Part shown: piece after piece, positions 8,082-17,800 of the stretch | How the letters are laid out: every line of letters begins with the position of its first letter | Position numbering within the stretch: the stretch's first letter is position 1 | Origin: Bodo saltans | Lineage: Eukaryota > Euglenozoa > Kinetoplastea > Eubodonida > Bodonidae | Direction of reading: 5' to 3' | NCBI GenBank assembly: GCA_001460835.1 | Contig: CYKH01002064.1 | Span: 12,979-45,657, forward strand | Length of the DNA stretch: 32,679 nt | Made by a program: the position numbers and the translations under genes | Notes under the pieces: model-generated | What the model saw: only the letters and a program-made list of their open reading frames with translations | Told to the model about the DNA's origin: nothing | The model's database searches: none

Positions 8082-11000
8082 ATGAGACAGTCCACCGCCC
8101 ATCTGCACAACCCTCATGCTGCTGCATTCAACACGTCATTTTGTACGTCCTTTACCTCAGGCTCAGCGAACATCTCCCCACGGGTTGGACAGTCCACTGA
8201 GGTTGAGGAGCAACAACCGTTTCACAGCAGCGGTCGTGCACAGAGTCATAGCGTGAGTGGTCGTCCAAGTGTTAGCAAGCCGTCTAAAGTCGCACTGATT
8301 CGACAGGAGTCCATGAGGTCGGCCATGGCGTCTGCGATCTTAAGCCCGAAAAACCCCGTCGAAGAGCAACAAGCACTCACGAGAAAAGAGCGTGCTGAGA
8401 GGCGATGGATTGCGGCAGAGTTTAAGAGTGGTCTGACAATAGTGATGCGAAAATGGATCAGCCGTCAAGAAGCGGCCGATCGTCGGGACACACAAAAGTC
8501 TGAAATGAACGAGTTGGTCGTGCTGTGCGTCGGTGTGGCAGAGAACATGGCACGCGTACGTTGGATCGAGCGAGAACGTGAGTCGCGCATCGACATGAAT
8601 GATAGGATTGTCTGCAAGACAATCAACAGCGAGGCCACATCCACCAGAGCATTTGCGAGTTTTCGCCGAAGACCAACACTCCCCTCTGCATTAGAGAACT
8701 GCATGCCGCCTACACCGATGGTGATGCATCACCGAAGAACGACGGACTGCTCAACTTCCGTCGTCCCTGATGGATCGTTTACTACTTCTGGTGAGGCGTC
8801 AGGCAGCATGTTCGCCTCTCCGCGGCAGTTCGCGGCAAATAGCGGAGGAGTAGGAGCAAGCGTGTCTGTCCAAAATTCTTCTCCTATCTTTTCAGAGGAA
8901 GACCCTCACACATCTTCTTCGTCACAAAGCGGTCGGTTCGGGCCTTCGATTGACCCAGACTCGGCACAGCAATTAATTCTCGAAGAGGAGGAAGAAAACG
9001 CAAGAGACGTGTTCGTTATGGACACACAGGAAGGCTGGTTTCGTATTGTGCTCACGAAGCGAGAGGACTATCATCGCATTCGTCAGCTGAATGCTGCCCG
9101 CCCAGTACTTCCTGTAGCAATTGCAGCACCAGCAGCAGCCTCCCCACCCACGCCGAGCACTTTCGTGCTCCCACTTGCACTGCAGCAGAAAGGAAACGGT
9201 GTGTCTCCGCTGCGATCCTCCTCAGGTATATCACCCCACTATTCTTATCGACAGCAGCAGTTACAATTGCAGTTTGCGTCTCACACCGGCACTAACGGCA
9301 GCGACCAAGGAGAGAACAGCCTTGTGTCACCTGGGTTTGGTGTTGGGAGTCGTGCGATCTCGTGGTCCCCAAGTGTAGACACAGCCCTTAGCTTTGCGTT
9401 AGATGATTCGACGTACCTTTTGACACAAGAAGAAGCGCGATACCGCGGCGATTTGCAGAGGATAGAACGGATCACCTTCAAACAAATGGCGGCACGATTC
9501 TTGCTGCGACAAGAAACCCTCAGCCGTAGAAATATTGTGCTAGGAGAGCTGCGGGGCTTCGTAGGACGTAGTTTGTCGATCGTCGAAATGATCGCACGGC
9601 AGCATGTGGTTGAGGCTGAGGATCATCGCAGGGAGCGGCTTTTGGCGAAGGTAACAAACGCGGCGTCAAAGCTGTCTTCCGATGATATGTCGCAGTTTAC
9701 GGGCATCGCTGACTCTGAGTCTAACGCCAACTCTGAGCCTCCACTGGAGAGCCATGCCTCATTTCAGCAAGTTGCCTCTGAGGCATTCTCACTCGTAGAG
9801 TTGAATGCAACAGCGAAGCCATCAGCAGGTGGTGGTGGTGCTGACGCAGCCTTGCTGGTTGAGGAAGGTGTTGTTGTGTACAGCAGCGAGCGGACTGAAC
9901 AGATGGTCGAACAATTAACAACACAAGGCACAGCGGAGGGTCAACACGATGACGTTGTCATTGGTGCTATTGTCAACCCTTCCCCAGTCTCAGTGATGTA
10001 TGTCAGTCACGACCACCAAGAAACGCTGTCAGCGCCTCGTGATACTTCCGACTCGTTGGAGGCGCCCACACCACACAGAGCTACTGTAGAGCAACTCCCA
10101 CTGACGCCGCTTATTGCAACAGCATCCTTGCCAGTGGCGATGCAAGTAGACTGCGAGACCGATCCTGTTGTGCAACCAGGAGCAAGTGCTGAAGGAGTCA
10201 ATGACGAAGCGATGCCCGAACTCCTAACTGCTAACGCAATTGTTGACCAGCACAACTCCGCACTAAGTTCACAGACCACGCAACAACAACTGTTGGTCGT
10301 TTCAGGTGTTACGAATGAATCAGAGGGCACCACTACACAAATTGTACCTCCTGGAAAGTCCGCTGATGAACTTCAACAATTAGTGAAGTTATCTGCCGAC
10401 TTACCAAATGATGTAGCGGGTGTGCCCTTAGAGGAGGAGGAGCCTCCTGCCGTAACTATTCCCTTGAACATAGCGACGACGACAACAACAATGGGAGAGT
10501 CTGCGTCAGGAGGGTTTGATAAGCATCAACCACCTTGCAGCAATGCTGATGACTTTCCGAAGTCACCGAGCGGCGCAATGGAGCAGCAGCCGTTAACATT
10601 GTCCCCGCCGCTAGCGAACTGCGAGGGAGAAGAAATGCAAGAGGCGATCATTGATGCAACGGTGGTTGACGGTGATGCTTTCGTTGCTGTGGAGCTCTCG
10701 TCGGTTGCCCATGTTGAGGAGACCGCCGTCACCACGGCGCCGCATACAGAGGTTCCCATCACAGACATTTCGCCCCAGCCCTTCCCACTGCAGTCAGAGG
10801 ACGTCACAACGCAACAAGTCAGCGGACAAACTGAGCCCGTCGAGGAAGCGCCTCAGCTGATGGCGGTACTTATGGAGAGTCACGCTCCTCTCACAATTGA
10901 TCTCGGCATGCACAGTGGAGAGTCGACTACACCTCCTGCGCAAAGGACTGAGGCGACCTTCGCAGAAAGGGAAGAGGAAACATGCGCTGACGCTGTCACT

Positions 11001-14000
11001 GTTGAACAGGCTCTGCCGCCTGAAATTGCTCGGGCGATTTGCGCTAAAAAACAACCTATTGAAGAAGATCTACCGCTTCCCTCCCTAGTGGCAGTCATAC
11101 CACAACTGCCATCGGAGGGCGCAATCGCCGTGCCACGAATCGTCACGCCCGATGAGTCTTCTATCGCAGAACGTTCACTGACGACTGTGCCCGTGGATAA
11201 TAACGCTGCTGTGTCTTTCGCTCCCGATCACACAGACGGACCACGACTTACTTTTCCCGCGCATGTGTTAGGCGATGGTGCAGTGATTCCGGCGGTTGCT
11301 GAAGTGGAGCATGAGCCAAGTCGTAGTCCTCTAGATGTTGAACAAGAGTCGCACCCGGTGCCTGCCAAGGACTCCGCACTGCATCGTTGTGCAGACAACA
11401 CCACGACGACCACTACACAGACAACCGAATGCCTCCCTGGCGATGTGACTTCAGCCGATTTGCTTGTCGTGAGTACCTCTGTAGACGTTGGAGCAGCGCC
11501 ATCTGAAGGAGGCGAAGATCCTCGACACCTACTACAGGACATAAGCAGCCAAGACACAAGCACAACTCCCGCTCGGCATGACGACACATTTGTTATCGAT
11601 AACCCTTCGATGGCTGAACAAACTGCGATGGCGGACCCAACATTGACACAATTGGAAGTGATCACTTTCGAGAGCCAAGGACTTGCTGCCGCGGCTGATG
11701 ATACTTGTGGTGAGCAGGTCGGTGCTGAGCAAACGGAGGACGAGCCCCACAACTACCAACACGACGGCGGCAACCATGAAAAAACAGCTACTCCTCAAGA
11801 TACAACAGGGTCTGTTGGTGACGTCGTGGCTGATACTGAGCAGCCACCACCAGGTGAAGGTGAAGGTACAGCAGCCATCAATTCGTCTGAACCGCAACAA
11901 TCGACGCCCGCAATGCAAAATGAAGTGACTCGAGAGCCACCCGTCGTATCTGACGAAGCCGCTGACAACAAGCCTGCTATCACCCATGAGCGAACTGTTT
12001 CGCAAGTAGCTGAGAGCCTGCGTAACCTCCCTGATGCACAGCAGGATGATTCACCATCTTCATTTGTTGAAGCACCTGACGACAGGACGACATCAACCTA
12101 TCCTGCCGAGGTGGATGCCCCCGATAACAACAACGATGTTGTCGTTCGTCCTGAGGTGATACCGACTCTATCAAGCACGCTCAACGCTCTAGCTCCTGAA
12201 GCATCACCTTTATGTACTCCAGACGCAGAGGTCGTGGAGGCTGATGAGGTGAGGGCGGTTGAAGAAGTTTTGCCTCATACGCCTGAAAGATCGTTGCCAA
12301 GTGAAGTTGACAGTGCAACTCCAGTGCTAGGCATGGAAACGGTGCAAGTCACACCGTCGGTTCCGTATAATGCAGGCGCACCTCTCATGCATGGAGCTGC
12401 AGACAAAATAGAAGTCAGAAATGGGGACTCATCGTCATCATATTCTAGTGCTTTCATCCTCGAGGTCGTTCACGCTGTCATCCAGCAGGTCCTGTGCCTG
12501 ACGAGCGCAACATTAGTAGATGACAACTCTACACGTGAAAACGACTCATTATTGCCAGTTGCACCACCACATCCATGCGTCGTCGTGGCCGATGCGCCTG
12601 CACAAGGGGATGAGGGTACAAGATGCTCTGCGACGGCGCCTCTAGAACTCTCTGCAGTTCTCGAACAGCCAACTGCTCTTACTGTTCTCGAGGAGCAAAA
12701 TGAGGCGGCACTTGTTGTTGCACGTAAATTCGTGGAGGCAGTCATTCAAAATGCATTGGCCATCGTAGGGAGCCGCTTGGTGTCGCCAACACATCCCGCG
12801 CTGGTCGTTCCAAGTAAAGAAAAAAGCGAATTGCCGACGACCAATGAATGCTCCCACGCTACCGCAAATCATGTTCAACCACATGCCCCCGCTGATCACG
12901 TCCCCTCGACGCCTGATCGAACGGCGTTGGAGGTTGCGGAATGGCTTGTGTCCCTTGTCGTGGAAAACGCACTGACTGCGCAGCCACAACATGCCACCGC
13001 CGCTACACGTTTGAGTGAGGAGGCAAATGAGGGCCCCACGAAGGCGGTGTTTTTGGAAGCCGCAGTCCCAGAGGCGATGAACGCCGTCGTAACGGTTGAG
13101 ATTCATTCGCCAACAATTTTCTTACCTGTCAATGATGAGGCAGTGTTGCCGATACAACAACATCAACAAGTGGTACCACTCTCATCCAACACTGGAATAG
13201 AGGAGGGCTCAGTTCAACATCTTGTAGATCTTACTACGTTGTCTCCCAGCGAGCAGCAGCTAGGCGACACATTGACTTCTGGGGATGTGACAGTGACGTT
13301 AGCATCGTCAAGGGATGCGAACAACATCACCGACCAACCAAGTGAGCTCCAACCGGACGCCAACGTCGTAGCTGAGGACTCTGCCGAATGCGATGATCGC
13401 ACGACGGTTGCGTCGCATGAAGCCGAGCACAGACGGTTGTTGTGGGAGCAATTTGTGCTGTCGCAACGCGCCGCAATGGCATGTGCCGAGCTTCGCTTGG
13501 CGGCTGTCGTCGTCGTCACACCGCAGCACAACGGCGTGCACGGCACTCCTCGTTCTTCTGCTGATTCTGCTCTGTCTCCGAAGAAACCGCTCACTCCAAG
13601 TAATGTCAGTCGCCCTGCTGTCAGACCAATCAGTAGCAGTAGTGGTAGTAGTAATGGTGGCGGTAGGTCTACCAGCAACGTGCGGCAAATTGCACAAATG
13701 CCTCCGTTGGCGGAGAGTCGACCAAAAAGCGGAGCACCACCACCGCTGCAGCCGCGTGCACATGCATCGCGCCCATCGACTGGGCAACCTATGACTCGTG
13801 CGGCGGCGGTATCAAGCATTGCCCAGTCACCGAAGCGTCGACCGCCGCTTGCGACGCCAACAACGAACGACAGCGCCGCCGCTGATGGAGCGATTGCGGC
13901 AACAGCGTGTGGGAGTCCCATCCATTCCCGCCCCCCTCGACCACCAACCGGCAGCAAAGCGCCGCCGATCGCTGGCAGACCACGCGCCCCTCAGCCACTA

Positions 14001-14624
14001 CGCACCAGTCCTGCGAAAAGTTGCTCTTCCTCAAAAGAGAAAGAGATTCAGTTTACTCCAGAGAAGTTCTTTACGTCATTGAAGAACGAGCTCGAGCACC
14101 CAACGCATCCCTCATCGCCACTCTCTTTATCTCCCTTACTTCCTCACATTCCTACTGCCTCTCCGCAAGGAGGTGCGCCTCCGCGACGACCCCACACCGC
14201 GACGGTTGTTTCCCTTCGCCACGCTGGCGTCGGCATTGTGTTGGGACGAGTTGCCTCATTTTCCTCCAGAGCACGCCTTCAACGTGCGTTGCTAGAGATC
14301 CAAGAATCCGAAGAATCATCGCGTTACACATTGGAGGTGGCATGTGCCGAGGCGTCGTCGGAGTTATCCATGCAGCATGCAATGGTGATGATGCGTGAGG
14401 CGATTGCAACGGGAAGTTTCCTCCCCGTTCCTTCTGTTCGCCCGTCGTCCGCCGCGGTTCGCTTTCGACCGCGAAGTGCAGTGGAGAGCAAACGAGGCAA
14501 CGATATCGCAGAAGACAGCACCTCGCTGCCCATGGTAGTTCCCATGGAGCCGATGTTACCCGATGAGCCAAGAGCTGTGAATGTGCAACGTATTCGTCAA
14601 CTACTTTACAACTTCCCCTCCTGA
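8082..14624 (+). CDS. Gene 4: giant acidic, mostly disordered protein with helical islands, 2180 aa
   Basis: Not recognised as a named family. Helical, charged islands lie at about 95-190, 298-335 (beginning with a five-glutamate run), 445-545, 1775-1800 and 2060-2115. Several carry the EE-xxx-R-xx-L type repeat seen in genes 2, 3 and 5, for example LLTQEEARYRGDL near 446-458 and ESEESSRYTL near 2074. Between about 545 and 1450 lies a very long segment rich in Ala, Val, Pro, Thr, Glu and Asp with threonine runs, which should be intrinsically disordered and acidic. Three similar amphipathic helices follow at 1457-1473, 1543-1562 and 1615-1633. Residues 1800-2060 are basic and Pro/Ser/Arg-rich. 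No signal peptide or membrane span is visible. It could be a flexible scaffold; this is inference. ATG 8082 is the first ATG after the acceptor, and the frame is uninterrupted. Confidence 0.8.
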   Translation: MRQSTAHLHNPHAAAFNTSFCTSFTSGSANISPRVGQSTEVEEQQPFHSSGRAQSHSVSGRPSVSKPSKVALIRQESMRSAMASAILSPKNPVEEQQALTRKERAERRWIAAEFKSGLTIVMRKWISRQEAADRRDTQKSEMNELVVLCVGVAENMARVRWIERERESRIDMNDRIVCKTINSEATSTRAFASFRRRPTLPSALENCMPPTPMVMHHRRTTDCSTSVVPDGSFTTSGEASGSMFASPRQFAANSGGVGASVSVQNSSPIFSEEDPHTSSSSQSGRFGPSIDPDSAQQLILEEEEENARDVFVMDTQEGWFRIVLTKREDYHRIRQLNAARPVLPVAIAAPAAASPPTPSTFVLPLALQQKGNGVSPLRSSSGISPHYSYRQQQLQLQFASHTGTNGSDQGENSLVSPGFGVGSRAISWSPSVDTALSFALDDSTYLLTQEEARYRGDLQRIERITFKQMAARFLLRQETLSRRNIVLGELRGFVGRSLSIVEMIARQHVVEAEDHRRERLLAKVTNAASKLSSDDMSQFTGIADSESNANSEPPLESHASFQQVASEAFSLVELNATAKPSAGGGGADAALLVEEGVVVYSSERTEQMVEQLTTQGTAEGQHDDVVIGAIVNPSPVSVMYVSHDHQETLSAPRDTSDSLEAPTPHRATVEQLPLTPLIATASLPVAMQVDCETDPVVQPGASAEGVNDEAMPELLTANAIVDQHNSALSSQTTQQQLLVVSGVTNESEGTTTQIVPPGKSADELQQLVKLSADLPNDVAGVPLEEEEPPAVTIPLNIATTTTTMGESASGGFDKHQPPCSNADDFPKSPSGAMEQQPLTLSPPLANCEGEEMQEAIIDATVVDGDAFVAVELSSVAHVEETAVTTAPHTEVPITDISPQPFPLQSEDVTTQQVSGQTEPVEEAPQLMAVLMESHAPLTIDLGMHSGESTTPPAQRTEATFAEREEETCADAVTVEQALPPEIARAICAKKQPIEEDLPLPSLVAVIPQLPSEGAIAVPRIVTPDESSIAERSLTTVPVDNNAAVSFAPDHTDGPRLTFPAHVLGDGAVIPAVAEVEHEPSRSPLDVEQESHPVPAKDSALHRCADNTTTTTTQTTECLPGDVTSADLLVVSTSVDVGAAPSEGGEDPRHLLQDISSQDTSTTPARHDDTFVIDNPSMAEQTAMADPTLTQLEVITFESQGLAAAADDTCGEQVGAEQTEDEPHNYQHDGGNHEKTATPQDTTGSVGDVVADTEQPPPGEGEGTAAINSSEPQQSTPAMQNEVTREPPVVSDEAADNKPAITHERTVSQVAESLRNLPDAQQDDSPSSFVEAPDDRTTSTYPAEVDAPDNNNDVVVRPEVIPTLSSTLNALAPEASPLCTPDAEVVEADEVRAVEEVLPHTPERSLPSEVDSATPVLGMETVQVTPSVPYNAGAPLMHGAADKIEVRNGDSSSSYSSAFILEVVHAVIQQVLCLTSATLVDDNSTRENDSLLPVAPPHPCVVVADAPAQGDEGTRCSATAPLELSAVLEQPTALTVLEEQNEAALVVARKFVEAVIQNALAIVGSRLVSPTHPALVVPSKEKSELPTTNECSHATANHVQPHAPADHVPSTPDRTALEVAEWLVSLVVENALTAQPQHATAATRLSEEANEGPTKAVFLEAAVPEAMNAVVTVEIHSPTIFLPVNDEAVLPIQQHQQVVPLSSNTGIEEGSVQHLVDLTTLSPSEQQLGDTLTSGDVTVTLASSRDANNITDQPSELQPDANVVAEDSAECDDRTTVASHEAEHRRLLWEQFVLSQRAAMACAELRLAAVVVVTPQHNGVHGTPRSSADSALSPKKPLTPSNVSRPAVRPISSSSGSSNGGGRSTSNVRQIAQMPPLAESRPKSGAPPPLQPRAHASRPSTGQPMTRAAAVSSIAQSPKRRPPLATPTTNDSAAADGAIAATACGSPIHSRPPRPPTGSKAPPIAGRPRAPQPLRTSPAKSCSSSKEKEIQFTPEKFFTSLKNELEHPTHPSSPLSLSPLLPHIPTASPQGGAPPRRPHTATVVSLRHAGVGIVLGRVASFSSRARLQRALLEIQESEESSRYTLEVACAEASSELSMQHAMVMMREAIATGSFLPVPSVRPSSAAVRFRPRSAVESKRGNDIAEDSTSLPMVVPMEPMLPDEPRAVNVQRIRQLLYNFPS
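12450..12980 (+). repeat. Three spaced amphipathic-helix repeats in gene 4 (PKA-anchor-like)
   Basis: Residues 1457-1473 (FILEVVHAVIQQVL), 1543-1562 (VVARKFVEAVIQNALAIV) and 1615-1633 (ALEVAEWLVSLVVENALTA) align on V-xx-(A/L)-V-(I/V)-xx-(A/V)-L. They are about 90 and 72 residues apart and are the only strongly hydrophobic helices in an otherwise acidic disordered stretch. The hydrophobic spacing resembles the RII-binding helix of A-kinase anchoring proteins. Similarity is to a loose pattern only, so binding is a hypothesis. Confidence 0.45.
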
Positions 14625-14776
14625 GTGATGGCATCACCATCGGCTGTGTATTGACACAAGAAGTTTGTGTTGTGTCCTCCCCACGAGTTTCATCGTGCTG
14701 TTGTGCGTGTACCATATGATTAGTGAACAAATTCTGTTTTGGAACTGAAAAGAGGATTGTGACTTCGCACTGATGG

Positions 14777-14800
14777 CTTTTTTGTTTCGACTTTTCAAAG
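14777..14800 (+). promoter_or_regulatory. Putative trans-splice acceptor for gene 5
   Basis: A T-rich pyrimidine tract at 14777-14796, broken by G and GA, ends in AAAG with AG at 14799-14800. ATG 14822 is the first ATG after it, giving a 21-base leader. Confidence 0.55.
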
Positions 14801-14821
14801 GATAAAAGGAGAACGCTGCAC

Positions 14822-17800
14822 ATGTCACTGGAAGCAAGTACTTTCCCTAAGATTGTTCTCCAAGCGTGCAGAGACGCAACACGATGCATTGTAGACGGAT
14901 TGATTGTGTCCGACCCATCTTCCAACGAGATTAGCAGCACCACGACCGCGAACACAACTATTACGAGAAAAGGTGCGACGAAACCCCCTCCTTCAACGCC
15001 ATCTACGGAAACGGGGTTCCCTGCTAGAAAGCCCGCTTCAGTCTCCACCACGTTCTTGTCCAGCTCCATTACAGCAGGTGAGGAGCAGTTTGCCGTGGTG
15101 GCGGATCGTTTTCTGCAGAAGCATGCGATGTGGATCCTAGGAGACTGGCGAGCTGGTGTTCCTAAGGGGACGCATTCTATTATTCTTTCACACACTAGGA
15201 AGGAATTGTTTTGCTTCTGGGCGCCGTGCGATAGCGCCGGGGTGGACTCGGTGGTCTCGTCGAGCAACAATGAGTTCCGTACTCCGTCGTTTCTCTTGTT
15301 GCGCATTTGGTTCTCACGCAGGGACGCCCTTGAGGCCCATCGAGCACTCGCATACGCTGCGGCTCGTGTGCAGCAGCAACAACTTCGATCCTTGATCGCC
15401 ATTCCTAGATCGGCTGTGTTTGCGTGCCATGGATCCATTGTGAGCGTGACGGAGGTGATGCCACTGATGCTAGATGGAGGCCCGAAAAGCGATGTTGTTA
15501 GTGTAGCTGAACGAGAGTGGCATGACTGCTTGACGGAGCAGATTTTAGGATATGATCATGTGCGACGAAGCGGTCCGATTAACAAAGAGAACGAAGGCGA
15601 TACAGATGCCCAGGAGAGACAGCTGACGGGTGGGGTGTTGTGCCCATTGTCGGCGTCAGAGATGGGCGGTCGACTGCTTGGATCGTTGAACATTAGCATT
15701 CGAGACGTATTGAACTTCGAAAAAGCGCAGGCAGCCGCTACCAGCAATACTCCTCAGACACCTCAGGGCACCGCTGCTAGTCATGTTCCTCAAATACAAC
15801 AACAGCATGATGGAGTGTTCTGCCGCTGGTTATTCGTTCCCTCGTCCCCCGACGTATTTGTGGGGCTAAGCCCTGAACTCCAGCGCAGCGCACTGCATTC
15901 ACGTTTCCTTCGAAGACATCACCTGATGGACTCGTTTGGCACCGTTCAGTGCAGAATCGAGGAACTCGTTGATGGCCTTGTGAGCAGGACAGACGAGGAG
16001 GCCATGATTTCGTTCCCACTTGGACCTGAGCACTACAGGGCACGGAAGTCTTCTCTGTCTGCGATTTTTCATCGTGCCGGCGTCAATTTTAGATTTGTCC
16101 CCGAAGTTCGTGCCGCTTTGGTTCAGCGGTTTGTGCAAGGAGGAGGGGTAGTATCTCGCGGCTTGCAAGCTGCTCTTCACCTTGCACTAGATGAGAGGTT
16201 GGCGTCCCGCAGCGTTACCTGTTTGCTGCAGAACCGTTTGTTTGATGTCGCCGAGCGAACAGCCCGACTTCCAACAACAGAGAAAGTGTTGCGCGAACGC
16301 CGTGGCGTGTCGAACTTACTTGCGAAACTGTGGCGAGATGCTTCCTCTTCCTTTCTTTTGAATGGCATCAAGGACCACTACGGCGCTGATGCATGTGACC
16401 GTTGCCTTTTAGTGAAGTTTCCGCTGCACAAAGCTCTCACAACTCCAGGGTCCACTGGACTGGCTGCGGTTCTTGGCGCTGCGACGCTTTCGCTGGGCAT
16501 CCCGTGCACTGTGGACGTTTACACGGGAGACAAGACAATCGACGCTGTTGCTGTTTCATTTGAAACGGAAGGGACTCTCCCATCTTTCTTTTCTTCCTGC
16601 GTCGTTCGGCTGACATCGTTACGAGAAGGAGACATGTTTGACACGTTGATGATCTCCCCTCTACAAGCCGCCAATGAGCAGCAGCAACAAAGCGTTCTTG
16701 CAAATATCCTTCAACGCCTTCTCCTTCCGTCAAGTGAGACGGACGCACAACGTGCGCTCAATGTCCTCTTGCCGATGGAAAGGTCGAGCAAGCAGACAGA
16801 TCAGCTAGGGGTTGCTGTGTACGTGTTCATGTTGGCGCACCGACAACTCCGTCAGCAAGTGTATGCGACTCCACCTTCGTGGGAGGAAGTTGTTCTCTCC
16901 GGCTCATCCTTAGAGTCCACCGAGGTGCAGAAGTCCCTCAGCACAATTGTTGCCTCTGCTCTACGCACATTGACTCGGTATGTTCTTGCAGAACAGTCAC
17001 CATCATCTCCGTTTCAGACACAGAGGTGCGTTGCGTATCAGAGCATTAGGATGATCGTGAAGTGGTTGCACCGGAAGACGACCCTCTTGATGCAAGGAGG
17101 CGATGCCCCACCCACGAACCACGTCAACGCTGGTAAGAAAGACAATCAGTGCCACGTGGAGTTATTGTCTGCCATCACAGCCGCGTGTGGTGTGTGTGCT
17201 GCGTGGAGGCTTGGGCATGAGTATGTCCTCCAACATCAACAATCGCTTGAACAACGCGGTGACAATAACATGCGTCAGCTGCGCCTTGCAAGTGCACTGT
17301 TTCTGACATACGAGCACGCTGAGGTAGATCAAGAAATTCAGCAGAAGCCCTCGGCGATTGTTGGGCCCTCCACTTGGTCTCTGTTCGTGTTGCGTAGTGT
17401 ATTGCTAGGGAAGAGTCATGGTCCTGTCCTTCAGCAAGATGACGTCTTTCTCGGTGCGCTGTGCCTCGTGGCAGCTCACATCGCCCATGCGGCTCACGTG
17501 GAGCAGCGAGAGGATCTTTCAGCCCTTGGCCTCCTTGTTGCCCTTCCAGCAGCCACCCTGCCTCTTGCTACTATCGAAACCATCGAGAGTTTGTTGCAAC
17601 TGCGTAGCGTTGGTGGGATAGGAGTGCCCTACACCTTATCCTTCTTAATGCTGCAGCTGATGGTGGAGTTGGAGCAACTAGACAATGTCATTGTCCCCAC
17701 AGTGCTGGGCACTGCATTGGCTCGTTGGATGTTTGCAGGGGTTGAGCCACTTTCCTCCGCAATTGTCGAGATGATGAACGATGCAACATCTCAACTCTTT

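Noticed and set aside
11401-11424. Threonine and other triplet runs (ACC/ACG) in genes 4, 6 and the transferase considered as candidate tandem-repeat domains
   Set aside because: They are short, mixed-codon, low-complexity tracts without a longer repeating unit; ordinary slippage explains them.
13214-13957. 247-codon minus-strand open frame inside gene 4
   Set aside because: Antisense of a GC-rich low-complexity region; leucine, glycine and cysteine runs mirror Gln, Pro and Ala/Thr codons on the other strand.
14625-14637. Inverted repeat GTGATG-G-CATCAC just after the gene 4 stop codon, considered as a terminator hairpin
   Set aside because: Arms are only six bases with a one-base centre and no following T-run; factor-independent terminators are not expected between genes of a kinetoplastid unit.
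14152-15438. 428-codon open frame on the minus strand spanning the gap between genes 4 and 5
   Set aside because: It overlaps the ends of two well-supported plus-strand genes and crosses their trans-splice acceptor region. Its composition (Cys/Ser/Arg/His patches) is that of an antisense shadow, and no family motif is seen.
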